From JAVBPA01 sp031549925 (lineage in GTDB: Bacteria; Bacillota; Clostridia; Oscillospirales; CAG-272), in assembly GCA_031549925.1 (NCBI GenBank), contig JAVBPA010000008.1, positions 1 through 44,781 of the forward strand: DNA of 44,781 nt, in the 5' to 3' direction. Both the position numbers and the translations under genes were made by a program. The notes beneath the pieces are model-generated. The model searched no databases and was not told the DNA's origin. It saw only the letters and a program-made list of their open reading frames with translations. This document shows positions 35,855 to 44,457 of this stretch, in pieces. How positions within the stretch are numbered: position 1 is the stretch's first letter; each line of letters begins with the position of its first letter.

Positions 35855-37318
35855 TTATGACAAAACCGCTCCGGCTATCATAGCGTGTGCTGTTTTAGTA
35901 ATAATTTCCCTTTCGTTAAAAGGAACATACGTCCCTTCGATAAGCTGATATAACTCGTGTCCCTTTCCGGCAAACAAAACGATATCCCCGGGTTTGGAAT
36001 TTTCAACCGCGTATTTTACGGCTTCCGCTCTGTCTGCAATACATACATGCGGTGCGCCGTTCATATTCCGTTCTATATCAGAAATGATATCGAGCGGATT
36101 TTCTTTATCGGGCTGATCGGATGTAATTATTGAGAAGTCGGCAAACAAAGCCGCTGTTCTTCCCAGCTCCGCTCTGCGATCAACCGAACGTCCGCCTACA
36201 GACCCGAACAAGCAAACAAGGCGTTTCGGTTCGTATTCTCTGAGAGTTAAAAGAGCGCTTTCAAGGCTTAATTTGTTATGAGCATAATCGATAATAAAAG
36301 CGCGGTCGTCCATTACCGCAACAGGTTCAAATCTTCCCTTAACAGCCGTTACAGCCAGTTTTGCTGCGACAATATCCATATCGATTCCGATATAATCGCA
36401 AAAAGCAATAACCGCAAGAGCGTTGTATACGCTGAATTTCCCCGGAGTTTTAAGAAAATATTCTCTGCCGCGCAGTATAAAGGAAGTACCGAGTCCTCCG
36501 CTTTTTGTTATGCTTGCACTCGAAGCGCGGTATACCTCGGCTTTTTTATAATCTGTGCCGAAGCCGTCAAATATTATATCATTTTCATTATTTTCAGCTG
36601 TATAAAACGAAACAGTCCCCCCCGCCGAACAAGCCATGTACGTAAATTCCGGATCATCCGCGTTTATAATACTATGGTCTGAAGAAGTAAAAACTAAACT
36701 TTTACATTCCCGGTATTCTTCGTAATCCTTGTGTTCGGGCCCTCCGATATGGTCAGGAGACAAATTCGTATAAATACCGGCGTAAAAATCAAGACCGAAT
36801 ATACGGTTTAATTTTACCGCTTGAGAAGATACTTCCATAACAACATATTCACATCCGCAGTCAAGCGCTTCTCTGAAAGTTTTGTGCAATATATTGCTTT
36901 CGGGGGTTGTATTGACAGTTTCTGTATATTTTTCGCCTATATTAATTCCTGTAGTACCGATGAGCGCAGTTTTGCTACCGGAAGCATTCATGATTTCATA
37001 AAGCAGCGAAGCCACTGTACTTTTCCCTTTTGTTCCCGTTACGGCAATTATTTTTAATTCATTTGCCGGATAACCATAAATTTTTGCCGAATATGAAGCC
37101 ATTGCGATTCTCGAATCGGAGACTATTTCTATATAAGCATCCTCAGGCAATGACAACTCACGTTCGCATATAAAAAATCTGCATCCGTTTTTATATGCTT
37201 GTTCCGCGTATAAATGGCCGTCTTTTTCAAATCCGCAAACGCATACAAATATCGTATCCGGACCAGTTTCTCTTGAATCGCAAACTATGTTGTTTATTTC
37301 ATAACCTTGTATTTTCAT
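35855..37318 (-). CDS. murE: MurE-like UDP-MurNAc-tripeptide synthetase with atypical acceptor motif
   Basis: This Mur ligase (487 residues) adds the third amino acid to UDP-MurNAc-L-Ala-D-Glu. It has the ATP loop TGTKGKST (94-101), TTPES, VMEVSSQA (160-167), the lysine to be carbamylated in YRECKS (Lys206), DYAHNKLSLE and GKGHE near the end. At the site where meso-diaminopimelate enzymes carry DNPR, it reads DQPDKENP (401-408), so the Arg that reads the second carboxylate is absent. The acceptor may be L-lysine or another amino acid, or this may be a second MurE. The ATG at 37318 has AGAGGA six bases upstream; an earlier in-frame ATG (37333) precedes that site and is rejected. Confidence 0.88.
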   Translation of the reverse strand: MKIQGYEINNIVCDSRETGPDTIFVCVCGFEKDGHLYAEQAYKNGCRFFICERELSLPEDAYIEIVSDSRIAMASYSAKIYGYPANELKIIAVTGTKGKSTVASLLYEIMNASGSKTALIGTTGINIGEKYTETVNTTPESNILHKTFREALDCGCEYVVMEVSSQAVKLNRIFGLDFYAGIYTNLSPDHIGGPEHKDYEEYRECKSLVFTSSDHSIINADDPEFTYMACSAGGTVSFYTAENNENDIIFDGFGTDYKKAEVYRASSASITKSGGLGTSFILRGREYFLKTPGKFSVYNALAVIAFCDYIGIDMDIVAAKLAVTAVKGRFEPVAVMDDRAFIIDYAHNKLSLESALLTLREYEPKRLVCLFGSVGGRSVDRRAELGRTAALFADFSIITSDQPDKENPLDIISDIERNMNGAPHVCIADRAEAVKYAVENSKPGDIVLFAGKGHELYQLIEGTYVPFNEREIITKTAHAMIAGAVLS

Positions 37319-37451
37319 ATAAAATCCTCTCAAAGTATAAAAATTTTATATCATGATAGAATTTATTTTAAATTAATCTGTAAAAATAAATACTTGATAT
37401 ATGAGTTTTACAATGTTTTTTCATACGGAAAATCCAAAACCGTTTTATAAT

Positions 37452-38663
37452 TCATATTTTATAATATTTTTTATATTTCCCTATATGACGGTATTCATGC
37501 AAAGCAACGAATATTCTTCTTTTTAAATTAAATCTTAAATCAAATTTATATTTCATCGATGAAAAAGCGCGTTTTTCTTTTTTCGCTTTTTTAACTCTCG
37601 ATATTAAATCATTTGGTGAATAACGATAAACTATACTATCCGGAATATATCGCCAGTAAATTTCGTTTTTACAAACAACGCATCCGCTAAAAGATTTATG
37701 TTCCGCTCTGTCCTCCACAACATTCCGCGCTATATTAAATCCTGCCGATGTAACATAATAATTACTTCTTCCCTGTCTTACATTGACTTCAAAAAGTTTA
37801 TAAGTATTGTCGCGGCTGTCGTATTTTATGTCGAAGTTGGCGTAGCCTGTATACTGTATATCCTCAAGGAAATTTTTTAATTTTTCGGATAACTCCGGAT
37901 TGTATTCTGTTAAAATCGCCGCATGGTTTCCCAGTCCTTTTGGGGTATGTTCTTCGAGCAATACATGTCCTAAGCACATCATTCTGACACGATTATTTTC
38001 GTCCGAATAAGAAGTCATTGTATACATATAACTGTCATCACCGGGAATCATATCCTGTATAATTAATTTTTCCGGATATCCGGAAGTATATATCTCTCCG
38101 ATTATCTGTACAGCTTCTTCTTTTGTGTTAGCACGGTAAACTTTTTTCATACCTTCAAAAGGATATTTCCAATACAATATACTGCTCGACGGTTTTATAA
38201 TAACCGGATATCCGAACGGTATTTCAACGGGCTGATCTTTTTTATACACTAAAGTTTTCGGATACGGAAGCGAATATTTTTCGCAGTATTTATAAAAATT
38301 TTCTTTTAAGGTTATATCATCGAATAATGTTTTACTGATATAAGGTTTTATATAATCCGGAAGTTTATCGGAATTGTTTATTATCAAACTGACATAATCA
38401 TCGGTGCAGCCCATAAGGAGAAGCGTTTTATCAGAATTTTCTTTTGCGAATTTATTTAAAAGTTCTGTCATAATATGCGGATCGTCAAAATTTTCGACCG
38501 AAGTAAAATTAACAATCCTGCTGTTTTGTGTCGCTCCTATATTATAGCGTCCGAAAGCATATGAAATCACTCCGTATTCCTCATGGAAAGCACGCGCCAC
38601 GTTATAACAGTTCAAATCCGCTCCAAGAAGTACAGGTAATATTTTTTTATATTTTTTATCCAT
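37452..38663 (-). CDS. ATP-grasp carboxylate-amine ligase, D-aspartate ligase (Asl)-like
   Basis: The 403-residue protein has an N-terminal pre-ATP-grasp domain, then ATP-grasp motifs: PVIIKPSSS (153-161), IIQDMIPGDDS (201-211), ANFDIKYDSRD (275-285) and the magnesium-binding FEVNVRQGRSNYYV (291-304). These strings resemble the D-aspartate ligases of enterococci and lactobacilli, which join D-Asp to the side chain of the stem-peptide lysine. The last about 70 residues are basic. It lies 25 bases after the DeoR gene and 133 bases before murE, all on the minus strand with no clear terminator between, so it may work with that MurE. Substrate is inferred from family resemblance only. Confidence 0.68.
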   Translation of the reverse strand: MDKKYKKILPVLLGADLNCYNVARAFHEEYGVISYAFGRYNIGATQNSRIVNFTSVENFDDPHIMTELLNKFAKENSDKTLLLMGCTDDYVSLIINNSDKLPDYIKPYISKTLFDDITLKENFYKYCEKYSLPYPKTLVYKKDQPVEIPFGYPVIIKPSSSILYWKYPFEGMKKVYRANTKEEAVQIIGEIYTSGYPEKLIIQDMIPGDDSYMYTMTSYSDENNRVRMMCLGHVLLEEHTPKGLGNHAAILTEYNPELSEKLKNFLEDIQYTGYANFDIKYDSRDNTYKLFEVNVRQGRSNYYVTSAGFNIARNVVEDRAEHKSFSGCVVCKNEIYWRYIPDSIVYRYSPNDLISRVKKAKKEKRAFSSMKYKFDLRFNLKRRIFVALHEYRHIGKYKKYYKI

Positions 38664-38688
38664 AAATTTTATCTCGATTTTTTGTTAA

Positions 38689-39447
38689 TTAATTTATCAG
38701 TAAAATGTTTTTTTTCATAAAATAGTTTTTGTATTCTTCGGGAACAGGTTTGTCCGTTATAACTGCGTATAAGCTTTCGATATTACATACACGGTTCATC
38801 AGGACAAGTCCGATTTTTGTAACATCGCATAGCAGGACGGTTTTTGCCGCGGATTTTATCATCGCCCTTTTCACCTGCATTTCTTCTTCCGAAGCCTCGG
38901 TTACACCTTTTTCAAGAGACAAGCCTCTGCAAGAAATAAAAGCAATATCGGCGTTTACTTCTTCAAAACGCTGGCAAGCCATAATTCCCACAAGCGACAT
39001 GTTATGTTCACGCAGTTTGCCGCCCGTACAATAAGTGGTAATTTTTGCGTAGGCGTTTAAAAGATAAGCTGTTTTTATTCCGTTTGTTATAACCGTCAAC
39101 CCGTCAAACGCGTTTAATAAAGGAACCATAGCCGAAACCGTACTGCTTGTATCAAGTATTATAGTTGCTCCCGCTTTAACGAGTGTAACTGCTAACTGGG
39201 CTATATGATGTTTAGCATCGGTATTTTCGTGTTCACGGAATGTTATCGGAAGCTCTGAAGCTAAATTATTTAACATAACAGCTCCGCCGTACGTCCGTTT
39301 TATCAATCCTTCATATGCGATTTTATCAAGATCGCGGCGTATTGTTGACGAACTTACAAAAAACTTTGAAGCCAAATCATCTACAGAAACGGATTTTTCG
39401 CTTTCAAGGATCTTTTTAATCTCAGCGCGTCTTTCATATGCAAGCAT
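38689..39447 (-). CDS. DeoR/GlpR family transcriptional regulator
   Basis: The 252-residue regulator has the DeoR helix-turn-helix (about 5-58: SVDDLASKFFVSSSTIRRDLDKI and GLIKRTYGGAVM) and a C-terminal sugar-phosphate sensor domain with ILDTSSTVSAM near 100 and TNGIKTAYLL. Such proteins are usually relieved by a phosphorylated sugar. It diverges from the sugar-phosphate operon starting at 39702, which it probably controls, through the 254-base shared gap. AAAGG lies eight bases before the ATG. Downstream on its own strand is the ATP-grasp ligase gene. Confidence 0.92.
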   Translation of the reverse strand: MLAYERRAEIKKILESEKSVSVDDLASKFFVSSSTIRRDLDKIAYEGLIKRTYGGAVMLNNLASELPITFREHENTDAKHHIAQLAVTLVKAGATIILDTSSTVSAMVPLLNAFDGLTVITNGIKTAYLLNAYAKITTYCTGGKLREHNMSLVGIMACQRFEEVNADIAFISCRGLSLEKGVTEASEEEMQVKRAMIKSAAKTVLLCDVTKIGLVLMNRVCNIESLYAVITDKPVPEEYKNYFMKKNILLIN

Positions 39448-39555
39448 TTATTTTACCTTTCGCATTTATACTTGAGCAATTACACCTGCGCAATTGTGCT
39501 TGTTTATGATATATTGTTGCGGAATTTATGCGCTTTGTGATATTTTTTCGCACAG

Positions 39556-39584
39556 TTGACATGGTAAATACCGCGTGATATAAT
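39556..39584 (+). promoter_or_regulatory. Consensus sigma-A promoter of the sugar-phosphate operon
   Basis: TTGACA (39556-39561), exactly 17 bases, TATAAT (39579-39584): a perfect match. Transcription would start near 39591, giving a leader of about 110 bases. A promoter this strong would need a repressor, which fits the divergent DeoR gene. Confidence 0.82.
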
Positions 39585-39614
39585 ACTATTGAAGATATTA
39601 TTTACAATATCAGA

Positions 39615-39668
39615 CAATACTAATACTAAAATATAGCAAAATTAAAGCATCTTCTTTACCAATACTAA
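39615..39668 (+). repeat. Direct repeat CAATACTAA in the operon leader, possible operator
   Basis: CAATACTAA occurs at 39615-39623 and again at 39660-39668, with a third partial copy AATACTAAA at 39622-39630. All lie just downstream of the operon promoter, where a DeoR-type repressor could block elongation. Function is inferred from place only. Confidence 0.4.
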
Positions 39669-39701
39669 GATAACACAAAATAATCAATATTTCAAGAGGG
39701 G

Positions 39702-39962
39702 GTGCACACAATAATCAATGCAGCAGTCGACCGTATTGAAAATAACATCGCTGTTTTAATAGATGATGATGAAAATATATATCATGTTCTCCTCAATGAT
39801 TATAACTTTTTGGTAAGCGAAGGCGATATTTTTATATCTGAATTGGATGACAGCGGTAAATTAATACTGATAAAAAAAAATACTGATGAAATGAAAAGCA
39901 GAAAAGAACGCATTAACAATCTTTTTAACAAATTAAAAAATAAAAATAAAAACAACGATTGA
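39702..39962 (+). CDS. Small DUF3006-like protein
   Basis: The 86-residue protein opens with AAVDRIENNIAVLIDDDENI, the start of DUF3006 proteins (usually 65-90 residues), and has a charged Lys/Asn-rich tail. Function is unknown; the fold is probably a small beta-barrel. The frame starts at GTG 39702, which almost touches the GA-rich ribosome binding site (AAGAGGGG at 39694-39701); an ATA codon at 39711 would be better spaced, so the exact start is uncertain. It is the first gene of the sugar-phosphate operon, 14 bases ahead of the dehydrogenase. Confidence 0.65.
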   Translation: MHTIINAAVDRIENNIAVLIDDDENIYHVLLNDYNFLVSEGDIFISELDDSGKLILIKKNTDEMKSRKERINNLFNKLKNKNKNND

Positions 39963-39976
39963 AAGGATATTTTATA

Positions 39977-41239
39977 ATGAAAACCAAAGCTGTACGCATA
40001 TACGGAAAAAATGACCTCCGTTTAGAGGAATTTGAACTTCCCGCAATGGGCGAAGATGAAATACTGGCACATGTTATATCTGACAGCGTATGTATGTCCT
40101 CCCACAAAGCTGCTCTTCAGGGTCCTGATCATAAACGCGTTCCGAACGATTGCGCCGTTAATCCGACAATAATCGGTCACGAATTTTGCGGTGAGTTAGT
40201 TGAGGTAGGAGCGAAATGGGCGCATAAATTTAAACCCGGCGACCGTTTTACAATACAGCCTGCAATGAACTACAAAGGAAGCCTTGACGCTCCCGGATAT
40301 TCATACCGTTTTGTCGGCGGAGATTCGACTTATGTTATAATTCCCAATGAAGTTATGGAAACAGACTGTTTGCTTCCGTATAACGGAGAAGCCTTCTTCT
40401 ATGGTTCATTATCCGAACCCGTTTCATGTATCGTAGGAGCTTTCCACGCCAATTACCATACAACATCCGGCAGTTATGTTCATGATATGGGTATAAAAAT
40501 CGGAGGTAATCTTGCTATTTTAGCGGGAGCCGGTCCTATGGGATTAGGTGCTATAGATTACGCTATACACTGTGACCGCAAACCCGGTTTTATCGTTGTA
40601 ACTGATATAGACAGCGCAAGACTCGAACGCGCCGCACAAATTCTTTCCGTAGAAAAAGCCGCCGCCAACGGTGTAAAATTAATGTATGTAAACACGGCAA
40701 ACTATGAAAATCCCGTGGAATATTTGATGTCTCTGACAAATAACGCGGGATATGATGATATGTTCGTATTCGCTCCCGTAAAACCTGTTGTGGAAATGGG
40801 AGATAAGCTTTTAGCCCGCGACGGATGTCTGAATTTCTTTGCAGGCCCGACAAACACAGAATTTTCCGCAATGTTCAATTTTTATAACGTTCATTACGGC
40901 TCAACCCATATAGTGGGAACATCAGGCGGAAATACTGCCGATATGCGTGAATCCGTTCAAATGATGGAAGCCGGACTTATCGACCCTGCGGCGATGATTA
41001 CCCATATTGGCGGTCTCGATACCGTTATTAAAACAATAATTGATCTGCCTTCAATCCCCGGCGGAAAAAAATTAATATATACAAATAAAAAAATGCCGCT
41101 TACAGCAATAGCGGATTTTGCAAAATTAGGTGAAACAGATAAATTTTATGCTGATCTCGCCGAAATATGCGCAAGAAATAATCAGCTTTGGAACGCAGAA
41201 GCTGAAAAATATGTTTTGGCAAACGCTCAAAATATATAA
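39977..41239 (+). CDS. Zinc-dependent alcohol dehydrogenase, L-sorbose-1-phosphate reductase-like
   Basis: The 420-residue medium-chain dehydrogenase shows zinc ligands Cys39 and His68-Glu69 (IIGHEFCGE), a SEP segment at 146-148, and the nucleotide loop GAGPMG (184-189). The N terminus (MKTKAVRIYGKNDLRLEEFELP) and CMSSHKAALQG segment match the family annotated as L-sorbose-1-phosphate reductase (SorE-like), which interconverts a ketose 1-phosphate and an alditol 6-phosphate. The four-cysteine structural zinc lobe is absent. The ATG at 39977 has GAAAGGA nine bases upstream; the frame is open back to 39959 but that ATG lacks a site. Substrate in this organism is unknown. Confidence 0.82.
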   Translation: MKTKAVRIYGKNDLRLEEFELPAMGEDEILAHVISDSVCMSSHKAALQGPDHKRVPNDCAVNPTIIGHEFCGELVEVGAKWAHKFKPGDRFTIQPAMNYKGSLDAPGYSYRFVGGDSTYVIIPNEVMETDCLLPYNGEAFFYGSLSEPVSCIVGAFHANYHTTSGSYVHDMGIKIGGNLAILAGAGPMGLGAIDYAIHCDRKPGFIVVTDIDSARLERAAQILSVEKAAANGVKLMYVNTANYENPVEYLMSLTNNAGYDDMFVFAPVKPVVEMGDKLLARDGCLNFFAGPTNTEFSAMFNFYNVHYGSTHIVGTSGGNTADMRESVQMMEAGLIDPAAMITHIGGLDTVIKTIIDLPSIPGGKKLIYTNKKMPLTAIADFAKLGETDKFYADLAEICARNNQLWNAEAEKYVLANAQNI

Positions 41240-41283
41240 GTTTCAACCATACTCTAAGCTAACTAAAAAGGAGATTCTAAAAT

Positions 41284-43212
41284 ATGTTGAAAAATCAATT
41301 ACAGGCGTTGGCTCAAATGTCAAATAAATATGGTTCAAACGCGGATTATGTACTTGCCGGAGGCGGTAATACCTCATTTAAAAATGATAAACATTTATAT
41401 ATAAAAGGATCCGGAACGGCTCTCGCTACAATAAAACCCGAAGATTTTGTTATTATGCGCCGTGAAGCTTTAGCGTTGATGTGGAACAAATCCTACTCCG
41501 AAAATGAAGCTGAACGCGAATCTCAAGTTCTCTCCGATATGATGGAAGCACGTGAAATCGGAATGGAATCAAGACGCCCCTCTGTTGAAACTCTGCTCCA
41601 TGATCTCTTTCCGCAAAAATATGTACTTCATGTTCACCCTGGACTGGTAAACGGTTTGACTTGTTCGGTTAACGGCGAAAACGAAATGAAACGTTTATTT
41701 CCTGAGGCTGTATGGGTTCCGATATGCAAACCCGGATATATATTAGCTCTTGAATGTAAATGCGCTTGTGACGCCTATACCGCAAAAACAAATAAAACAG
41801 CAAATTTATTATTCTTACAAAATCACGGAGTATTTTTCGCAGCCGATACAACCGAGGAGCTTGATGTGTTAGCTTCCGATGTTATGCAAAAACTCGGAAA
41901 ACAAATAAAAGAATACCCGGATATGACAAATGCGGAATTTGATGTTGAAAAAGCGGTTTCCATCGCTCCTGTTATCCGCATGCTATACGGCGAAAACTCT
42001 CCCGCAACCGTTCGTTTTTTAACTAATAAAGCTATATTAAATTATAATCCGGAAACAAAAAGCGTAACTCCCGACCATATAGTTTACGCAAAAGCTTGTC
42101 AGCTTATCGTACCCGCGGAAGCTGACGGAGATACAATAGCACAATTATTCAAAGAATTTGTTGATAAAAATAAATATAAACCGAAAATTGTTTTTGTCAG
42201 CGGGCTCGGAATGTTTTCCTGCGGAATGAATGTCAAAGAAGCGGTAACAGCTGAAACTGTTATGCTTGACGCTATTAAGGTTGTCGCTTTTGCCGATGCT
42301 TTCGGCGGAGTTCTGTCTATGACGGAAGAGCTTATAGATTTTATTGTTAACTGGGAAGTTGAAAGCTACAGATCAAAGGTAAGCTTAGCTTCCGGAAACG
42401 CAAAACGTCTCGCTTGCCGGATCGCAGTTGTGACAGGAGGAGCGCAGGGTTTTGGAAAAGGAATTGCGGATGCAATGATAGCAGAAGGCGCATATGTAGT
42501 GATTGCTGATATGAATTACGAAGGTGCACTTGCAGCTGCTGCGGAATATGGCGAATCGGGATATGCAATAGCGGCAAATGTTACAGATGAAAATTCCGTC
42601 CGCGAAATGATAGAAAAGACAACTCTCAAATTCGGAGGAATAGATATATTTGTCAACAACGCGGGTATAGTAAAAGCGGGAAGTCTTGATGAAATGCAAA
42701 AGAACGCATTCGAACTTGTCACAGCCGTAAACTATACAGGATATTTTCTATGTGTAAAATACGCCAGCCGCGTAATGAAAATACAGCATAAATACGCTCC
42801 CGATTATATGATGGATATAATCGAAATAAATTCTAAATCGGGTTTGTCCGGTTCAAATAAAAATTTTGCGTATGCCGGATCTAAATTCGGAGGAATAGGA
42901 CTCACCCAATCGTTTGCGCTTGAGCTTGTCGAGTACAACATTAAAGTAAACGCTATATGTCCCGGGAATTTTTTAAACGGTCCTCTTTGGGCTGATCCGG
43001 AAAAAGGATTATTCGTGCAGTATTTGAAAGCCGGAAAAGTTCCCGGAGCAAAAACAATCGATGATGTCCGCCGATTCTATGAATCCAAAGTTCCGCTGAA
43101 CAGAGGCTGCGAAACAATCGACGTCGCAAGAGCTATCTTTTATGTGGTTGAACAGACCTATGAAACCGGTCAGGCTATACCTGTTACCGGCGGTCAGGAA
43201 ATGCTTAAATAA
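41284..43212 (+). CDS. Bifunctional class II aldolase / short-chain dehydrogenase (YuxG/RhaD-like fusion)
   Basis: The 642-residue fusion has an N-terminal class II (zinc) aldolase domain: GGGN (26-29), catalytic Glu102, zinc ligands in HVHP (His116, His118) and His181 in LQNHGV. From about 378 a short-chain dehydrogenase follows with TGGAQGFGKG (384-393), NNAG (458-461) and the catalytic Tyr530-x3-Lys534. Relatives cleave rhamnulose 1-phosphate or similar ketose 1-phosphates to dihydroxyacetone phosphate and an aldehyde, which the dehydrogenase can oxidise. Here the sugar is unknown. AAAGGAGATT lies about seven bases before the ATG. It follows the dehydrogenase by 44 bases. Confidence 0.88.
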   Translation: MLKNQLQALAQMSNKYGSNADYVLAGGGNTSFKNDKHLYIKGSGTALATIKPEDFVIMRREALALMWNKSYSENEAERESQVLSDMMEAREIGMESRRPSVETLLHDLFPQKYVLHVHPGLVNGLTCSVNGENEMKRLFPEAVWVPICKPGYILALECKCACDAYTAKTNKTANLLFLQNHGVFFAADTTEELDVLASDVMQKLGKQIKEYPDMTNAEFDVEKAVSIAPVIRMLYGENSPATVRFLTNKAILNYNPETKSVTPDHIVYAKACQLIVPAEADGDTIAQLFKEFVDKNKYKPKIVFVSGLGMFSCGMNVKEAVTAETVMLDAIKVVAFADAFGGVLSMTEELIDFIVNWEVESYRSKVSLASGNAKRLACRIAVVTGGAQGFGKGIADAMIAEGAYVVIADMNYEGALAAAAEYGESGYAIAANVTDENSVREMIEKTTLKFGGIDIFVNNAGIVKAGSLDEMQKNAFELVTAVNYTGYFLCVKYASRVMKIQHKYAPDYMMDIIEINSKSGLSGSNKNFAYAGSKFGGIGLTQSFALELVEYNIKVNAICPGNFLNGPLWADPEKGLFVQYLKAGKVPGAKTIDDVRRFYESKVPLNRGCETIDVARAIFYVVEQTYETGQAIPVTGGQEMLK

Positions 43213-43264
43213 ATTACAAAAGAAACGTAAATTAACTTAATGAAAGAAGAGATTTAAATAAAGC

Positions 43265-44452
43265 ATGACTATTGAACAATTAAAAGATATAAAAAGAAGA
43301 ACAGATTCCGGTGAGCTTCCGTTCCCTCCTGAAACGAAATATGTCAATAATCACATCCATACAACCTATTCATTTTCGCCGTATAATCCGGCAATGGCAT
43401 TATATATGGCTTGGAAAAACGGGCTTAAAACGGCTGGTATTATGGATCATGATTCTGTCGGCGGATGCAATGAATTCATTGAAGCGGGTTCTGTTATCGG
43501 AATGCCTGTTACCTGCGGAGTTGAATGCAGAGTTAATATGTCGATGACAGAGCTTAACGGTAAAAAAATCAATAATCCCGATCAGGACAGTGTAGCATAT
43601 GTAGCTATGCACGGAATACCTCACCAAAATATTCAGGCAGTCGCTGATTTCTTCACTCCTTATCGTGCTAAACGCAACATCCGCAACCGTAAAATGTGTG
43701 AAAATATAACCTCTCTCGTAGAACCTTTCGGTCTTTCGCTTGATTTTGATAATGATGTGCTTCCCATATCAAATTATAATATCGGAGGTTCCGTTACGGA
43801 ACGTCATATATTATTCGCTTTGACAAAAAAGATTACTTCTTTATACAATACGCCTGCCAAAGTTATAGAATTTTTATGCTGTAAAATGAAACTTGAATTA
43901 TCCGAAAAAACAATCGCACAAATTTCAAACGGCGAAAATACTCCCGATTTTTATGAATTTGATATTTTAGGCGCACTGAAAAGTAATATGGTTGAACATT
44001 TTTATGTTAATGCTACAGATGAATGCCCTGCGGTTACCGATTTTATCGATATGGTCAAGAAAAACGGCGGAATAGCCGCTTACGCATATTTAGGAGATGT
44101 CGGACAATCTGTAACAGGAGATAAAAAAACACAAAAATTCGAAGACGATTATCTCGATTTGTTAATCGATGTTTTGGTTAAATGCGGTTTTGACGCAATC
44201 ACTTATATGCCTACCCGCAATACACCCGTACAGCTTGACCGAATAATGAATCTTTGCGATAAAAACGGATTTTTCCAAATAAGCGGAGAAGATATAAATT
44301 CTCCCCGCCAGTCTTTTATATGCAGCGCTCTTGACGACCCGAAGTTCAAACACTTAATAGACGCGACCTACAAATTGATTGATTATGAAAACGAAGCCAG
44401 CAGGGATTTAGCAGCGGCAAGAATTAAATATTCAGGTTTGTTAAGACAATAG
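43265..44452 (+). CDS. PHP domain-containing protein
   Basis: The 395-residue protein has the first PHP motif HIHTTYSFSPYNP (His30, His32), the second IMDHDSVGG (Asp61, His62) and GVECRV (85-90), followed by a long C-terminal region that keeps further metal-site-like residues such as the final GEDINSPRQ segment. PHP proteins are metal-dependent phosphoesterases; in this operon it could dephosphorylate a sugar phosphate, but no reaction is proven. GAAGAGA lies about 13 bases before the ATG. It follows the aldolase fusion by 52 bases and precedes dus by five. Confidence 0.82.
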   Translation: MTIEQLKDIKRRTDSGELPFPPETKYVNNHIHTTYSFSPYNPAMALYMAWKNGLKTAGIMDHDSVGGCNEFIEAGSVIGMPVTCGVECRVNMSMTELNGKKINNPDQDSVAYVAMHGIPHQNIQAVADFFTPYRAKRNIRNRKMCENITSLVEPFGLSLDFDNDVLPISNYNIGGSVTERHILFALTKKITSLYNTPAKVIEFLCCKMKLELSEKTIAQISNGENTPDFYEFDILGALKSNMVEHFYVNATDECPAVTDFIDMVKKNGGIAAYAYLGDVGQSVTGDKKTQKFEDDYLDLLIDVLVKCGFDAITYMPTRNTPVQLDRIMNLCDKNGFFQISGEDINSPRQSFICSALDDPKFKHLIDATYKLIDYENEASRDLAAARIKYSGLLRQ

Positions 44453-44457
44453 TAAAT

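Noticed and set aside
37319..37333. Longer murE start at 37333
   Set aside because: The AGAGGA site lies between this ATG and the next one, so the ATG at 37318 is used.
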